Positions 14,547-23,404 of a DNA stretch of 46,401 nucleotides are shown piece after piece. Under the pieces are notes generated by a model that was not told the origin of the DNA, searched no databases, and was given only the letters and a program-made list of their open reading frames with translations. This DNA is from Psychroflexus aestuariivivens. GTDB taxonomy: Bacteria; Bacteroidota; Bacteroidia; Flavobacteriales; Flavobacteriaceae. Location: contig NZ_RQVT01000011.1 of NCBI RefSeq assembly GCF_004010055.1, positions 1 through 46,401 of the forward strand, given 5' to 3'. Both the position numbers and the translations under genes were made by a program. Each line of letters starts with the position of its first letter. Position 1 is the stretch's first letter.

Positions 14547-15896
14547 ATGGGTGAAAATGTTTTTATAAAAGGAACAGGTAAACAAAAATTGTGGGGTTGG
14601 TTAATTAACCAACTCAAAAATAAAGGTTTTTGGAATAATGTCGTTCTAGAAAATTCGACTGTAACTGTGAAAAAGCCAGGTTTACAAAGGCTAGTACCGA
14701 AATTTGTATATGAATATGAAAAATATGCAAATACTGAGATTGAAATTGTTAAGGAGATGAGAAAGTACTTTGCTGATTTTCACGAATACTATTCTCGATT
14801 AAACGAGGCAAATCAGAATAATTACAACCTTTTAAGTTATCATGAGGTACTGGATATTTATAATATCTTGATTTATCATTATTTAAGGTTACTGTTAGAT
14901 GAGGGAATAAGCTTAGTTATATTTAATCGACCTTATCATACTTCGCAAGATTTTACACTCTACAAATTAGCTAAAGTATTAAATATCAAAACACTTATTC
15001 TACACCAATTTGCTCATCAACAAAATAGATTTTTTCATGTTTTCGAAAATGAAGATTTTGGTGATTTCAATACTTCTATAAAATCATCAAATAAAACTGA
15101 GTTTTTCAAAGTTGAGAGGAAATATGAAAAAGAACACGATTATATGATTTCTTACTATGAAAAGAAAAAATCCTTGAAAGGGAAGTTGACTAATTCGAGC
15201 ATAGTTCAATTATTCATTGATTACTATAAAGGTCATAATTTTTTCAGTTCATTGTATAGGTTTAAACTATTAAAAAATTACAAAAAAAATTTAGCAACAT
15301 ATGCTGTTTCAGAGGTAAATTTATCAAAAAATTACATCTACTTTGCTCTGCATTTGCAGCCTGAAATGACAACCTCAAATTGGGGAGGAATATTCTGTGA
15401 TCAAGTATTAGCTATAGAGCAACTGAGTGAAATACTGCCATTAGGTTGGAAAATATATGTAAAAGAAAATCCAAAACAACAAAATTTTCAAAGAAGCAAG
15501 TATTTTTTTAAGCGGCTTAATGCTATAGACAACGTCACCTTGGTAGATAGTGCCTTCGATACATACAGCTTGCTCAAAAATAGTCGAATTGCTGCAACTA
15601 TCACTGGGACTGTTGGTTGGGAAGCAGTAACTGGAGGTAAGCCCGTAATTATTTTTGGCTTTGGGACTTGGTATAAAACAATACCAGGTGTCCATCTGTT
15701 TAATAAAGATTTAGAATTGGAACAAATCGCCAATACAAAAATTATTCATGATGAAGTAGAAAAAGCCTATAATACCATAATGGAGTACACACATCAAGGT
15801 GTGGTTTATGCTTTTAAACGAATTGATACTCCAGAACAGATAAAAGAAAATAGGGAAGCTGTTTATAGAGCATTTTTAAACATTCTTAACTATTAA
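14547..15896 (+). CDS. Capsule-polysaccharide-synthesis-type glycosyltransferase
   Basis: A 449-residue cytoplasmic protein with no signal peptide. The C-terminal half has the GT-B-like stretch ATITGTVGWEAVTGGKPVII (about 350-369) followed by FGFGTWY. This is seen in Capsule_synth (KpsC/KpsS-like) proteins and related surface-sugar transferases. An upstream segment, YFALHLQPEMTTSNWGG, also fits that group. It lies 29 bases after pseI, so transfer of the CMP-activated nonulosonic acid, or a Kdo-like sugar, onto the growing chain is a reasonable guess. The exact donor is not evident. Confidence 0.68.
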   Translation: MGENVFIKGTGKQKLWGWLINQLKNKGFWNNVVLENSTVTVKKPGLQRLVPKFVYEYEKYANTEIEIVKEMRKYFADFHEYYSRLNEANQNNYNLLSYHEVLDIYNILIYHYLRLLLDEGISLVIFNRPYHTSQDFTLYKLAKVLNIKTLILHQFAHQQNRFFHVFENEDFGDFNTSIKSSNKTEFFKVERKYEKEHDYMISYYEKKKSLKGKLTNSSIVQLFIDYYKGHNFFSSLYRFKLLKNYKKNLATYAVSEVNLSKNYIYFALHLQPEMTTSNWGGIFCDQVLAIEQLSEILPLGWKIYVKENPKQQNFQRSKYFFKRLNAIDNVTLVDSAFDTYSLLKNSRIAATITGTVGWEAVTGGKPVIIFGFGTWYKTIPGVHLFNKDLELEQIANTKIIHDEVEKAYNTIMEYTHQGVVYAFKRIDTPEQIKENREAVYRAFLNILNY

Positions 15897-15948
15897 AAAT
15901 GAAATTAAATATAGTCATGAAATCTTTTGATTTTTGAGGTGTGATTGT

Positions 15949-16303
15949 ATGATTTTTTTACAAAATATTGTCCAAAAAGAAAATACGTATATAGGGATTA
16001 ATAGCATTAACCTAAGCGGCGGTCAAAAACAACGAATTGCTATTGCTAGGGAGCTTTACATTAACATCGAAATTTTGATCATGGACTAAGCTACTTCTGT
16101 ATTAGACAGTAAGACAGAAAAAAGTATTCAGGACAGTATATACGTTGAAAAAAATATACAATTCAGTTGGTAGATCATAGGTTTTCAACAATTAAAGTTC
16201 TGAATCGAATGGTATTCCTGAAGAGAAGATGTATTGAAAAGGTCGACATCTATTAAGAACTCTTAGAAAAATCCAAAGATTTTACAGAATTCAAAATTTG
16301 ATG
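15949..16303 (+). pseudogene. ABC exporter ATPase domain remnant
   Basis: One reading frame gives GINSINLSGGQKQRIAIARE, LYINIEILIMD, a stop, then ATSVLDSKTEKSIQDS. This aligns with the signature and Walker B region of the exporter at 3288. The catalytic glutamate codon after IMD is a TAA stop, and the region downstream is frameshifted. Walker A and the membrane domain are missing. It is the decayed 3' end of a second exporter, similar to but diverged from the intact one. Confidence 0.85.
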
Positions 16304-16362
16304 ATTAGGCAGCCACTTTCTTCTCGAATGAATAAAAAAAAATATTGAAATAAAAGTCAGTT

Positions 16363-16460
16363 TGTCACTTCGAGCCTTCCTGCCTATGATATTATTCAGG
16401 CAGGTAATTTTACTGATGTGTTATGTGGCAGCAAAATTATATCGAGAAGTGATTCTAATT
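16363..16460. repeat. Dispersed nested inverted repeat, partial copy 2
   Basis: Starts with TGTCACTTCGAG and ends with TATCGAGAAGTGATTCTAA. Only the left arm and the inner left arm are present; the right half is missing. Confidence 0.7.
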
Positions 16461-16526
16461 AACACAATTGAATACAACAAAATTTTAAATCTAATCTCTA
16501 ACATCTAAATAATCTAAAACTAAACA

Positions 16527-17609
16527 ATGATTCCGGTAACCAAATCCTTTTTTCCACCTATTGAAGACTATCAAAAGCAAGTCCAGCGCATTTGGGACAA
16601 CCAATGGTTGACCAATAATGGTGCGCTTTTGCAGGAGTTGCAGGAGAAACTCGTCGCACATTTAGGGGTGAAACACATCATCCCGATGACCAACGGAACT
16701 TTACCTTTGCATATTGCTTTAAAGGCTTTGGCTAAGGGTGGAGAGGTGATTACCACACCTTTTTCTTATGTGGCAACAACCGCCAGTATTGTGTGGGAAC
16801 AATGTACCCCGGTTTTTGTAGATATTCATCCTGAATATTTGACGATTGACGAAACCAAAATTGAAGCAGCGATTACCAAACAAACAACGGCTATTTTAGC
16901 GACCCACGTGTATGGCAATCCTTGTGATGTTGAAGCGATAGAAAACATTGCAACAAAATACGATTTAAAAGTGATTTATGATGCGGCACATTGTTTTGGC
17001 GTGAGGTATAAAGGGCAATCCATATTTAACTATGGCGATGTCTCGACTTGTAGCTTCCATGCCACCAAATTATTCCATACAGGAGAAGGCGGGGCGGCTT
17101 TTGTGCAAGATGAGGCGATGAAACACGAAATTTTTTTTAGGCATAATTTTGGGCATGATGAACCAACAGCATACCATGGCTTAGGGACGAATGCCAAAAT
17201 GAGTGAGTTACAAGCCGCCATGGGCTTAAGTGTATTGCCTTATATGGACAATATTCTAGAAGCTCGTAAAACAATCGTTGACTATTATGATGCACATTTA
17301 GATTTTAGCAAATTACAAAAGCTAAAAATACGACCAGAAACCCAATGGAATTATAGTTATTACCCTGTGATTTTTCCTACTGAAACCGATTTGTTAAATG
17401 CCATCGACCGATTGAATGCGGCGGATGTTTTTCCACGACGTTATTTCTACCCGAGTTTAGAAGCTTTACCTTATATAGATTCTAACCAATGTCCTATTGC
17501 TAAAGATTTAGCCAGTCGAGTATTGTGTTTACCTTTGTATGTTGGTTTAAAAGAAAAAGAGATTATACATATTATTTCAATTTTAGGAGAAACTTTATAC
17601 GTTTTTTAA
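16527..17609 (+). CDS. DegT/DnrJ/EryC1/StrS family sugar aminotransferase
   Basis: A 360-residue PLP enzyme. The probable Schiff-base lysine is in SFHATKLFHTGEGGA (about residues 176-190). Other family blocks are WLTNNGALLQELQEKL, PMTNGTLPLHIAL, VITTPFSYVATTASI, YDAAHCFGV and NAKMSELQAAMGL. It would convert a nucleotide-linked 4-keto (or 3-keto) 6-deoxysugar to the amino sugar. It is well separated in sequence from PseC. The nucleotide 4-keto-sugar source is not obvious; the PseB or Gmd product is possible. The next gene starts at the base after its stop, so the two are tightly coupled. Confidence 0.88.
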   Translation: MIPVTKSFFPPIEDYQKQVQRIWDNQWLTNNGALLQELQEKLVAHLGVKHIIPMTNGTLPLHIALKALAKGGEVITTPFSYVATTASIVWEQCTPVFVDIHPEYLTIDETKIEAAITKQTTAILATHVYGNPCDVEAIENIATKYDLKVIYDAAHCFGVRYKGQSIFNYGDVSTCSFHATKLFHTGEGGAAFVQDEAMKHEIFFRHNFGHDEPTAYHGLGTNAKMSELQAAMGLSVLPYMDNILEARKTIVDYYDAHLDFSKLQKLKIRPETQWNYSYYPVIFPTETDLLNAIDRLNAADVFPRRYFYPSLEALPYIDSNQCPIAKDLASRVLCLPLYVGLKEKEIIHIISILGETLYVF

Positions 17610-18818
17610 ATGAAAAAACTTTTATTATTAGGAGGCTTAAGGTATCTAATCCCTGTTATTGAAGCTGCAAAACAGTTAGGGCACTATGTTATTACCTGTG
17701 ATTATATTCCTGAGAATATTGCTCATAATTATAGCGATGAATATCATAATGTAAGCATAACAGATAAAGAACAAGTGTTGAGTTTGGCAAAAAAACTTAA
17801 TATAGATGGAATTATGTCTTTTGCTGTTGATCCAGGTGTTGTTACTGCTGCTTATGTTGCAGAAAAGATGAATTTACCTAGCCCAGGACCATTAAAATCC
17901 ATTGAAATTTTACAAAATAAAGCACTTTTTAGAGAATTTTTAAAATCACATAACTTTAATGTACCATTTTCAAAAAGCTACTCTGATAGAATTCATGCAT
18001 TAAAAGATTTTGAAGGAAATAATGATTATCCCGTTATTGTTAAACCTGTTGATGCCGCAGGAAGTAAAGGAGTGAACAAAGTAAAAAGTTTTGAAGAACT
18101 GAATTTAGCAATACTGAATGCTTTAAAGTTTTCACCTTCAAAAACTTTTATCATTGAAGAATTTCTTGAAAGTAAAGTTTTTTCTTCTGATTCGGACTCC
18201 TTTTCTATTAATGGAGAGTTAGTAGCAGTTACTTTTTCTGCACAACGTTTTGATACTAAATCACCAAACCCTTTTACACCGTCAGCATACAGTTGGCCAT
18301 CTAATATATCCGAAAATAACCAAGCTTATTTAAAAACAGAATTACAGAGGTTGATCACATTATTAGATTTAAAATCATCAGTTTATAATATTGAGGTCAG
18401 GGAAACTCTAGAACAAAAGGCATACATTATGGAAGTCTCTCCTAGAGGTGGAGGAAATCGTTTATCTGAAATGATTAGGTATGCTACAGGAACTGACTTT
18501 ATTAGGTGTGCTGTTCAATCTGCGTTAGGCGAAGATTTTGATGATATTAAACTTAACAATTTTAAAGGTTTTTGGGCTGAAATCATCCTATATAGCAATT
18601 CTACAGGGATCTTTGAGAAATTCGTTATAGATGATAAAATCAGAAAAGCAGTCGTTGAAACTGATTTGTGGGTAAAACAAGGAGAAATAGTTAATGCATT
18701 CAATGCGGCTAATGATGCGATTGGTACAGTTGTTTTACAATTTGACAACAAGGAAACTATGGAAAAAGTTTTAAAGCACTATTCCAGATATTTTAAAGTC
18801 GTAGTCAATATTAAATGA
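17610..18818 (+). CDS. ATP-grasp domain ligase
   Basis: A 402-residue ATP-grasp protein of the carbamoyl-phosphate-synthase/PurK-like type. It shows an N-terminal pre-grasp fold (KKLLLLGGLRYLIPVIEAAK), the ATP-binding strand NDYPVIVKPVDAAGSKGV (about 134-151), FIIEEFLE, and the metal-binding region IMEVSPRGGGNRLSEMIRYA. Enzymes of this family activate a carboxylate as acyl phosphate and join it to an amine. It is next to an aminotransferase gene, so it may put an amino acid or other acid on the new amino sugar. The stop overlaps the next gene by 4 bases. Confidence 0.82.
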   Translation: MKKLLLLGGLRYLIPVIEAAKQLGHYVITCDYIPENIAHNYSDEYHNVSITDKEQVLSLAKKLNIDGIMSFAVDPGVVTAAYVAEKMNLPSPGPLKSIEILQNKALFREFLKSHNFNVPFSKSYSDRIHALKDFEGNNDYPVIVKPVDAAGSKGVNKVKSFEELNLAILNALKFSPSKTFIIEEFLESKVFSSDSDSFSINGELVAVTFSAQRFDTKSPNPFTPSAYSWPSNISENNQAYLKTELQRLITLLDLKSSVYNIEVRETLEQKAYIMEVSPRGGGNRLSEMIRYATGTDFIRCAVQSALGEDFDDIKLNNFKGFWAEIILYSNSTGIFEKFVIDDKIRKAVVETDLWVKQGEIVNAFNAANDAIGTVVLQFDNKETMEKVLKHYSRYFKVVVNIK

Positions 18819-19789
18819 GAAAATCAATAGGAGGGTATTTAGGGTTAGAATTGTCTGATGGTCAAGAGTTTTATTCTGATGCAATTGCTTTAAATTCTGG
18901 TAGAAGTGCCTTGGAGTATATATTAAAGTGCAATAATTATACTAAGATTTATCTTCCTTTCTTTACTTGTGATGCAGTACTGCAGCCTATTATAAAGTTA
19001 AATTTAGATTATGAGTTTTATGAGATTAACCAAAACTTAGAGCCAATATTTGATCTCAAAAATATTTCTCCAAGAGAAGGGTTCATATACACAAATTATT
19101 TTGGTCTAAAATCTGATTATATTCGAGATAACCTTCAGGGGCATGAAAATATTATAATTGATAATGCCCAAGCTTTTTATGCCAAACCATTATCAAGTCT
19201 AAACACATTTTACTCTCCAAGAAAGTTTTTTGGCATTCCAGATGGTGGATATGCATTTTCAAAAAAAAAATCAAGAATTGATTTGAAAGCATCAAAATCA
19301 CATGATAGTATGTCACATTTAATTAAGCAATTGGATGTTTCAACAGAGTATGGGTTTTTAGATTATCAACGTAATGAAAATAACATTGAAAAGTATTCTT
19401 TGCAATCAATGTCAAGTATCACCAAAAAATTATTGAAATCAGTCGATTATGAATGGGTAATGGATAAACGTAATGAGAATTTCAGTTTTTTAGCCAAAGA
19501 ATTAAATCAATATAATCAATTAAATATTAAACCATCTAAAGAAGCACCTTTGAGCTATCCACTACTCCTGCAATTTAATGTAGAAAAGATAAAAGTTGAC
19601 TTAGTTAAACAAAAGATATATACTCCAAAATACTGGAGTAACGTCTTAGATTGGCTGCCAAGAAAAGATTTATTAGAAGCAAAATTAGTTGAAAATATGC
19701 TACATCTGCCAATAGATCAGAGGTATAACCATAAAGATATGAATTATTTAGCAGTGTCTATAAAAAAAAAATTAGAAAGAAATGAATAA
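18815..19789 (+). CDS. Divergent DegT-like PLP-fold protein
   Basis: A 324-residue protein resembling a reduced sugar aminotransferase. The family-like blocks are ALNSGRSALEYILK (26-39), YLPFFTCDAVLQPI, IIIDNAQAFYA and SPRKFFGIPDGGYAF. In that last block the lysine of SPRKFFG could take the place of the PLP lysine. The usual histidine-rich context is absent and the protein is about 40 residues shorter than typical. It could be a true aminotransferase with altered substrate or a partner subunit. It overlaps the ATP-grasp gene by 4 bases and the sulfotransferase gene by 8 bases. Confidence 0.6.
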   Translation: MRKSIGGYLGLELSDGQEFYSDAIALNSGRSALEYILKCNNYTKIYLPFFTCDAVLQPIIKLNLDYEFYEINQNLEPIFDLKNISPREGFIYTNYFGLKSDYIRDNLQGHENIIIDNAQAFYAKPLSSLNTFYSPRKFFGIPDGGYAFSKKKSRIDLKASKSHDSMSHLIKQLDVSTEYGFLDYQRNENNIEKYSLQSMSSITKKLLKSVDYEWVMDKRNENFSFLAKELNQYNQLNIKPSKEAPLSYPLLLQFNVEKIKVDLVKQKIYTPKYWSNVLDWLPRKDLLEAKLVENMLHLPIDQRYNHKDMNYLAVSIKKKLERNE

Positions 19790-20588
19790 ATTAGCATTGT
19801 TTTCGGTTCCAAGATCTGGTTCAAGCTGGTTAGGTGAGATTTTAAATAGCTCACCAGAGGTTATTTATAAATTTCAACCAAATTTTGCTTACTCATTTGA
19901 AGCTGAATTAAAATCAAATTCAAGTAAAAATGAAATTGATGATTTTTTTCAACGACTTTATGTTTCTAAAGATGACTTTGTGAATGGTAGATTAAGCATA
20001 AGTGGAAAAAAAAGGGATTTAAAATTTTATAAACAGAATCCTTCAACACTGTTGTTTAAAGAAACTCACTATTTAAATATTATAGATAATTTGTTAAAAA
20101 AATCAGAAACAAAAATTATTGGATTAATTAGATCACCTTTCGCAACAATAAATTCTTGGCTTAGCATACCAAAAGAATTTAATCCAGATTGGGATGTTGA
20201 AAAAGAGTGGAAAGATGCGCCTTTAAAAAATGGTAATCTCAAATCAAATTATTTTGGTTATAATAAATGGAAAGAGGTTTGTTTTATGTTTTTAAATTAT
20301 CAAGAAAAATATCCTAAACAGTTTTATCTAATCAATTATAATCAATTAATAGTTGATGTTAAATCTGAAATTGAAAATCTTTATAGGTTTTGTGAATTAG
20401 ATTTTTCTTTGCAAACGCAAGAGTTTATAAATAAGTCAACTCAATATCAATCTGAAGATGCCTATTCTGTCTTTAAAGAAAAGAAAAATGATTTAGGATG
20501 GCAAAAAACTTTACCAAAATTTATAGAAGAAAAAATTAAAAAAGACGAGGATTTCATTAAATTAAATCAAATTTTTAAATGGATCTGA
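19782..20588 (+). CDS. Sulfotransferase family protein
   Basis: A 268-residue cytoplasmic sulfotransferase. The PAPS 5'-phosphosulfate loop is SVPRSGSSWLGEIL (8-21) and the 3'-phosphate site is GLIRSPFATINSWL (114-127, with R117 and S118). The family moves sulfate from PAPS to a hydroxyl or amine. It overlaps both neighbours, by 8 bases upstream and 10 bases into a glycosyltransferase gene. The likely acceptor is a sugar of the repeat unit. No PAPS synthesis genes are in the window. Confidence 0.85.
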   Translation: MNKLALFSVPRSGSSWLGEILNSSPEVIYKFQPNFAYSFEAELKSNSSKNEIDDFFQRLYVSKDDFVNGRLSISGKKRDLKFYKQNPSTLLFKETHYLNIIDNLLKKSETKIIGLIRSPFATINSWLSIPKEFNPDWDVEKEWKDAPLKNGNLKSNYFGYNKWKEVCFMFLNYQEKYPKQFYLINYNQLIVDVKSEIENLYRFCELDFSLQTQEFINKSTQYQSEDAYSVFKEKKNDLGWQKTLPKFIEEKIKKDEDFIKLNQIFKWI

Positions 20589-21589
20589 AGGAATTTAGGG
20601 CTAAATACGAATACGAGTCAGTTATTGAAAATAAGAATGACGTTTCAGATGAACCATTAATATCAGTATGTGTACAGACTTATCAGCATGCAGATTACAT
20701 AGAAGATTGCTTGAAAGGTATTTTAATGCAAAAAACAGATTTCAAATATGAAATTTTACTTGGTGAAGATGCTTCATCGGATGGAACAAGAGAAATTTGT
20801 ATAAAGTATGCTAAAAAACACCCTGATAAAATACGTTTATTTTTGCATCATCGTAAAAATAACATTAAAATAAATGGATCACCGACAGGACGATTTAATT
20901 TTTTGTATAATTTGTATACAGCTAAGGGTAAGTATATTGCGCTCTGTGAAGGTGATGACTATTGGACAGACCCTTATAAGTTGCAAAGGCAGGTAGATTT
21001 TATGGAAGCCAATCCTGAATATGTATTGACTTATCATGGATTTATGAATAAGATAAATGTTTTATCAGAGGATAATACCATCGGTTTCAATGAACCAGTA
21101 AATCAGATTTTATTTAAGCCTAGGCTTTTAACATGGTTATTTAGAAGTAAAGCAACTTTAGATTTACCAGAATCTTTGTATAAAGCCCCTAATGGTGATC
21201 AAGCATTTAGATTTCATTTATCTACGCAAGGTAAACTTGCTTGTATAAAAGATATTAAACCTGCCATTAGGAGTGTACACGAAGGTGGCGTGATGAGTTT
21301 GCAATCAGAGAAGAAGCGTAATACACGTGGACTTAAAACTTGGGAAGTGATTTTAGAAAGCTACAGAGGCACAAAACATGAAGCAGGCTTAAAACAACGT
21401 GTAAATGGATTTAAGTATAGACAAATGCAACTTAAACAAGTAGAAACTTCTAGTTTTAATCACCAAGTAAAATTAATAAGCTTTTTGTTTAAATCTGGCT
21501 TATATAAAAAAAGATTTAAACAAGGATTAAAAAAAACAGCTTTAAATATTCTAAAGTTACTAAAGCTTTATAAACCCAAATATCAATGA
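20579..21589 (+). CDS. Glycosyltransferase family 2
   Basis: A 336-residue GT-A protein. PLISVCVQTYQHADYIEDCL (25-44) is the nucleotide-binding start, EILLGEDASSDGT follows, and IALCEGDDYWTDPYKL (about 118-133) carries the DXD-type metal site. The C-terminal third is basic and helical. It would add one sugar to the lipid-linked repeat unit at the inner membrane. Its start overlaps the preceding sulfotransferase gene and its stop overlaps the remnant sulfotransferase by 4 bases. The sugar transferred cannot be told from sequence. Confidence 0.9.
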   Translation: MDLKEFRAKYEYESVIENKNDVSDEPLISVCVQTYQHADYIEDCLKGILMQKTDFKYEILLGEDASSDGTREICIKYAKKHPDKIRLFLHHRKNNIKINGSPTGRFNFLYNLYTAKGKYIALCEGDDYWTDPYKLQRQVDFMEANPEYVLTYHGFMNKINVLSEDNTIGFNEPVNQILFKPRLLTWLFRSKATLDLPESLYKAPNGDQAFRFHLSTQGKLACIKDIKPAIRSVHEGGVMSLQSEKKRNTRGLKTWEVILESYRGTKHEAGLKQRVNGFKYRQMQLKQVETSSFNHQVKLISFLFKSGLYKKRFKQGLKKTALNILKLLKLYKPKYQ

Positions 21590-21862
21590 AATTAATTTTT
21601 CATATTGGTCTTCCTAAAACAGGAACATCTTACCTGCAATCCTTTCTTTTTCATAAATATGATGACCTTAGGAATCATGGAATTTATTTTCCTCTTGGTG
21701 AAGATTCAAATAAAGAAAAAAAATCACATTTTGAAGAATCTCGAAGCATAATCAATGACCTTCATAATATGACAAAAAATTCATAATTCAATTAAAGAAA
21801 TAGTAGATAGTCTCAATAAAAAAATGTCAGATAGTAAAAAGTTCTATATAGATGAAATCTAA
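21586..21862 (+). pseudogene. Truncated sulfotransferase gene
   Basis: The first 66 codons encode a clear sulfotransferase start, IFHIGLPKTGTSYLQSFL, closely related in pattern to the gene at 23405. A frameshift near 21780 is followed by NSIKEIVDSLNKKMS in another frame, up to a stop at 21860-21862. The remaining two thirds, including the 3'-phosphate site, are gone, and the next gene starts inside the remnant at 21852. It looks like a deletion that joined the remnant to the next gene. Confidence 0.85.
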
Positions 21863-22703
21863 AGTAATATGGATGTATTGGCATCAAGGCTTTGACCAAG
21901 TTCCGCCTATTATACAATCTTGTGTCCAGCAATGGCGGGATCTGCATCCGGACTGGGAGATACATTTGCTTGACCAATATAATATTTATGAATATGTACA
22001 ACCTCTGGACATAGATGCTAACATTTTAAACAAAATGACTTTAGCGCATCGCTCAGATTTACTAAGAACCCAGCTACTGATTAAGTATGGTGGTGTTTGG
22101 GCAGACCCAACCTGTTTTCCGCTTCAAAAGCTAGAAGGTTGGTTGCCGCAGTACATATCAGCAGGTTTTTTCTTTTTTTATAAACCAGGTCGAGATCGCA
22201 TCATCTCCAATTGGTTTATATCAGCAGAGCAGGGCAACGACCTTTTAAAAAAACTATATCAAGCATTGATCAATTATTGGAATAGCAATAATTTCAAGAA
22301 CTTAGGCAGACAGGATACGTCATATGAAAAGCTTATTAATCGCATATTAAATCGTAATCTAGTTTTACCTAGATTATGGTTTACCCTCATATTTACTAAA
22401 ATTTTACGTATTTATCCTTATATGGTTTACCATTTTATGCTGTATCATCTCATGTCAAAAGACAACAAGATTAAGCAGCAATTTGACCAGATGCCTAAAC
22501 TATCTGCAGAACCACCTCATGCTTTACAACGTGCTGGAATGATGAGTCCTTTGAGTGATACTATCAAAACAATAATTGATGATAAACAAGTGCCTTTATT
22601 CAAATTGACTTGGAAAATTAAACAAGACAAGATTCCCCAAGATTCGAATTTAGCTTATTTATTTAATCAAATCAACAAAAATGAACACACAGACAAAGCC
22701 TAA
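21852..22703 (+). CDS. Capsular polysaccharide synthesis glycosyltransferase (GT32/Caps_synth type)
   Basis: A 283-residue protein. VIWMYWHQGFDQVPPIIQSC (5-24) and the donor-site block AHRSDLLRTQLLIKYGGVWA (65-84) ending in DPT are typical of Caps_synth / DXD-type transferases. They use a nucleotide sugar and a divalent metal. The C-terminal half has two or three aromatic-rich helices that may attach it to the membrane. It starts inside a broken sulfotransferase gene and overlaps the following sulfotransferase gene by 23 bases. Confidence 0.85.
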   Translation: MKSKVIWMYWHQGFDQVPPIIQSCVQQWRDLHPDWEIHLLDQYNIYEYVQPLDIDANILNKMTLAHRSDLLRTQLLIKYGGVWADPTCFPLQKLEGWLPQYISAGFFFFYKPGRDRIISNWFISAEQGNDLLKKLYQALINYWNSNNFKNLGRQDTSYEKLINRILNRNLVLPRLWFTLIFTKILRIYPYMVYHFMLYHLMSKDNKIKQQFDQMPKLSAEPPHALQRAGMMSPLSDTIKTIIDDKQVPLFKLTWKIKQDKIPQDSNLAYLFNQINKNEHTDKA

Positions 22704-23403
22704 AGTGGTTTGCATTGGCTGGCACAAAACTGGCACCTCCACAATGGGCGATGCTTTATTAAGTTTAGGCTATAAAGTCATTGGTGCTAGGGAAGATTTG
22801 GCATATTCGCTTTTAGAAGAGAATATTCAACCAGCTTTAACTGTTGCTGATGATTTTGAAGCCCTCCAAGACGTGCCATGGGCAGCATTATTTAAAGAAT
22901 TAGATCAAGCTTTTCCCAATAGTAAATTTATTCTGACTACTAGAGAAGAGCAAGCATGGCTTAATTCAGCAAAAAAACATTTTAAAGATGGAAATTTTAA
23001 GCTTCATGAATGGCTTTATGGAAATGGTGTTTTGGAAGGTAATGAAGACTTGTATTTAAAACGCTATCGAGCGCATTACGAAGAAGTTAAGGCTTATTTT
23101 AAAGATCGGCCTGATGACTTGATTGTGATGGATTTCAAACAAGGGGATTCTTGGGAGAAACTTTGCAGTTTTCTCAACCAACCCATTCCTAAAAAAGCAT
23201 TCCCACACTCCAATAAAGGCAAGCATAATTATACTTTGAAAGATAAATTTGTTCACGCTTTAAGACAATTAAGTCCAAATTGGTTAAGGCAATTACGGAT
23301 CAAGTTGCTACTTAAACTTGGCTTCCCTGATAAAAGAGACCGTTTTAATAACAAGCAATACAACAAAGCAGAACGCAACAAAAGAAAACAAGTCTCAAAA
23401 TAA
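22681..23403 (+). CDS. Sulfotransferase family protein (Sulfotransfer_4-like)
   Basis: A 240-residue protein. CIGWHKTGTSTMGDALLSLG (11-30) is the PAPS-loop, and KFILTTREEQAWLNSAKKHF (82-101) is the 3'-phosphate site. This layout fits the NAD-dependent-epimerase-neighbour type sulfotransferases of the Sulfotransfer_4 group rather than the type at 19782 and 27751. The last 40 residues are very basic. It overlaps the glycosyltransferase gene by 23 bases and ends two bases before the next sulfotransferase start. Confidence 0.83.
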   Translation: MNTQTKPKVVCIGWHKTGTSTMGDALLSLGYKVIGAREDLAYSLLEENIQPALTVADDFEALQDVPWAALFKELDQAFPNSKFILTTREEQAWLNSAKKHFKDGNFKLHEWLYGNGVLEGNEDLYLKRYRAHYEEVKAYFKDRPDDLIVMDFKQGDSWEKLCSFLNQPIPKKAFPHSNKGKHNYTLKDKFVHALRQLSPNWLRQLRIKLLLKLGFPDKRDRFNNKQYNKAERNKRKQVSK

Positions 23404-23404
23404 A

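Larger units (their letters stand above)
15897..16526. other. Gap with a dead gene fragment and a repeat
   Basis: This 630-base gap holds the remains of an ABC ATPase gene (15949-16303), a partial dispersed inverted repeat (16363-16460) and AT-rich sequence. No intact ORF or clear promoter was seen. Confidence 0.6.

Noticed and set aside
23318-23404. Early start of the sulfotransferase at 23405
   Set aside because: It would lie inside the preceding gene and add residues ahead of a PAPS-loop that normally sits at the very N-terminus.
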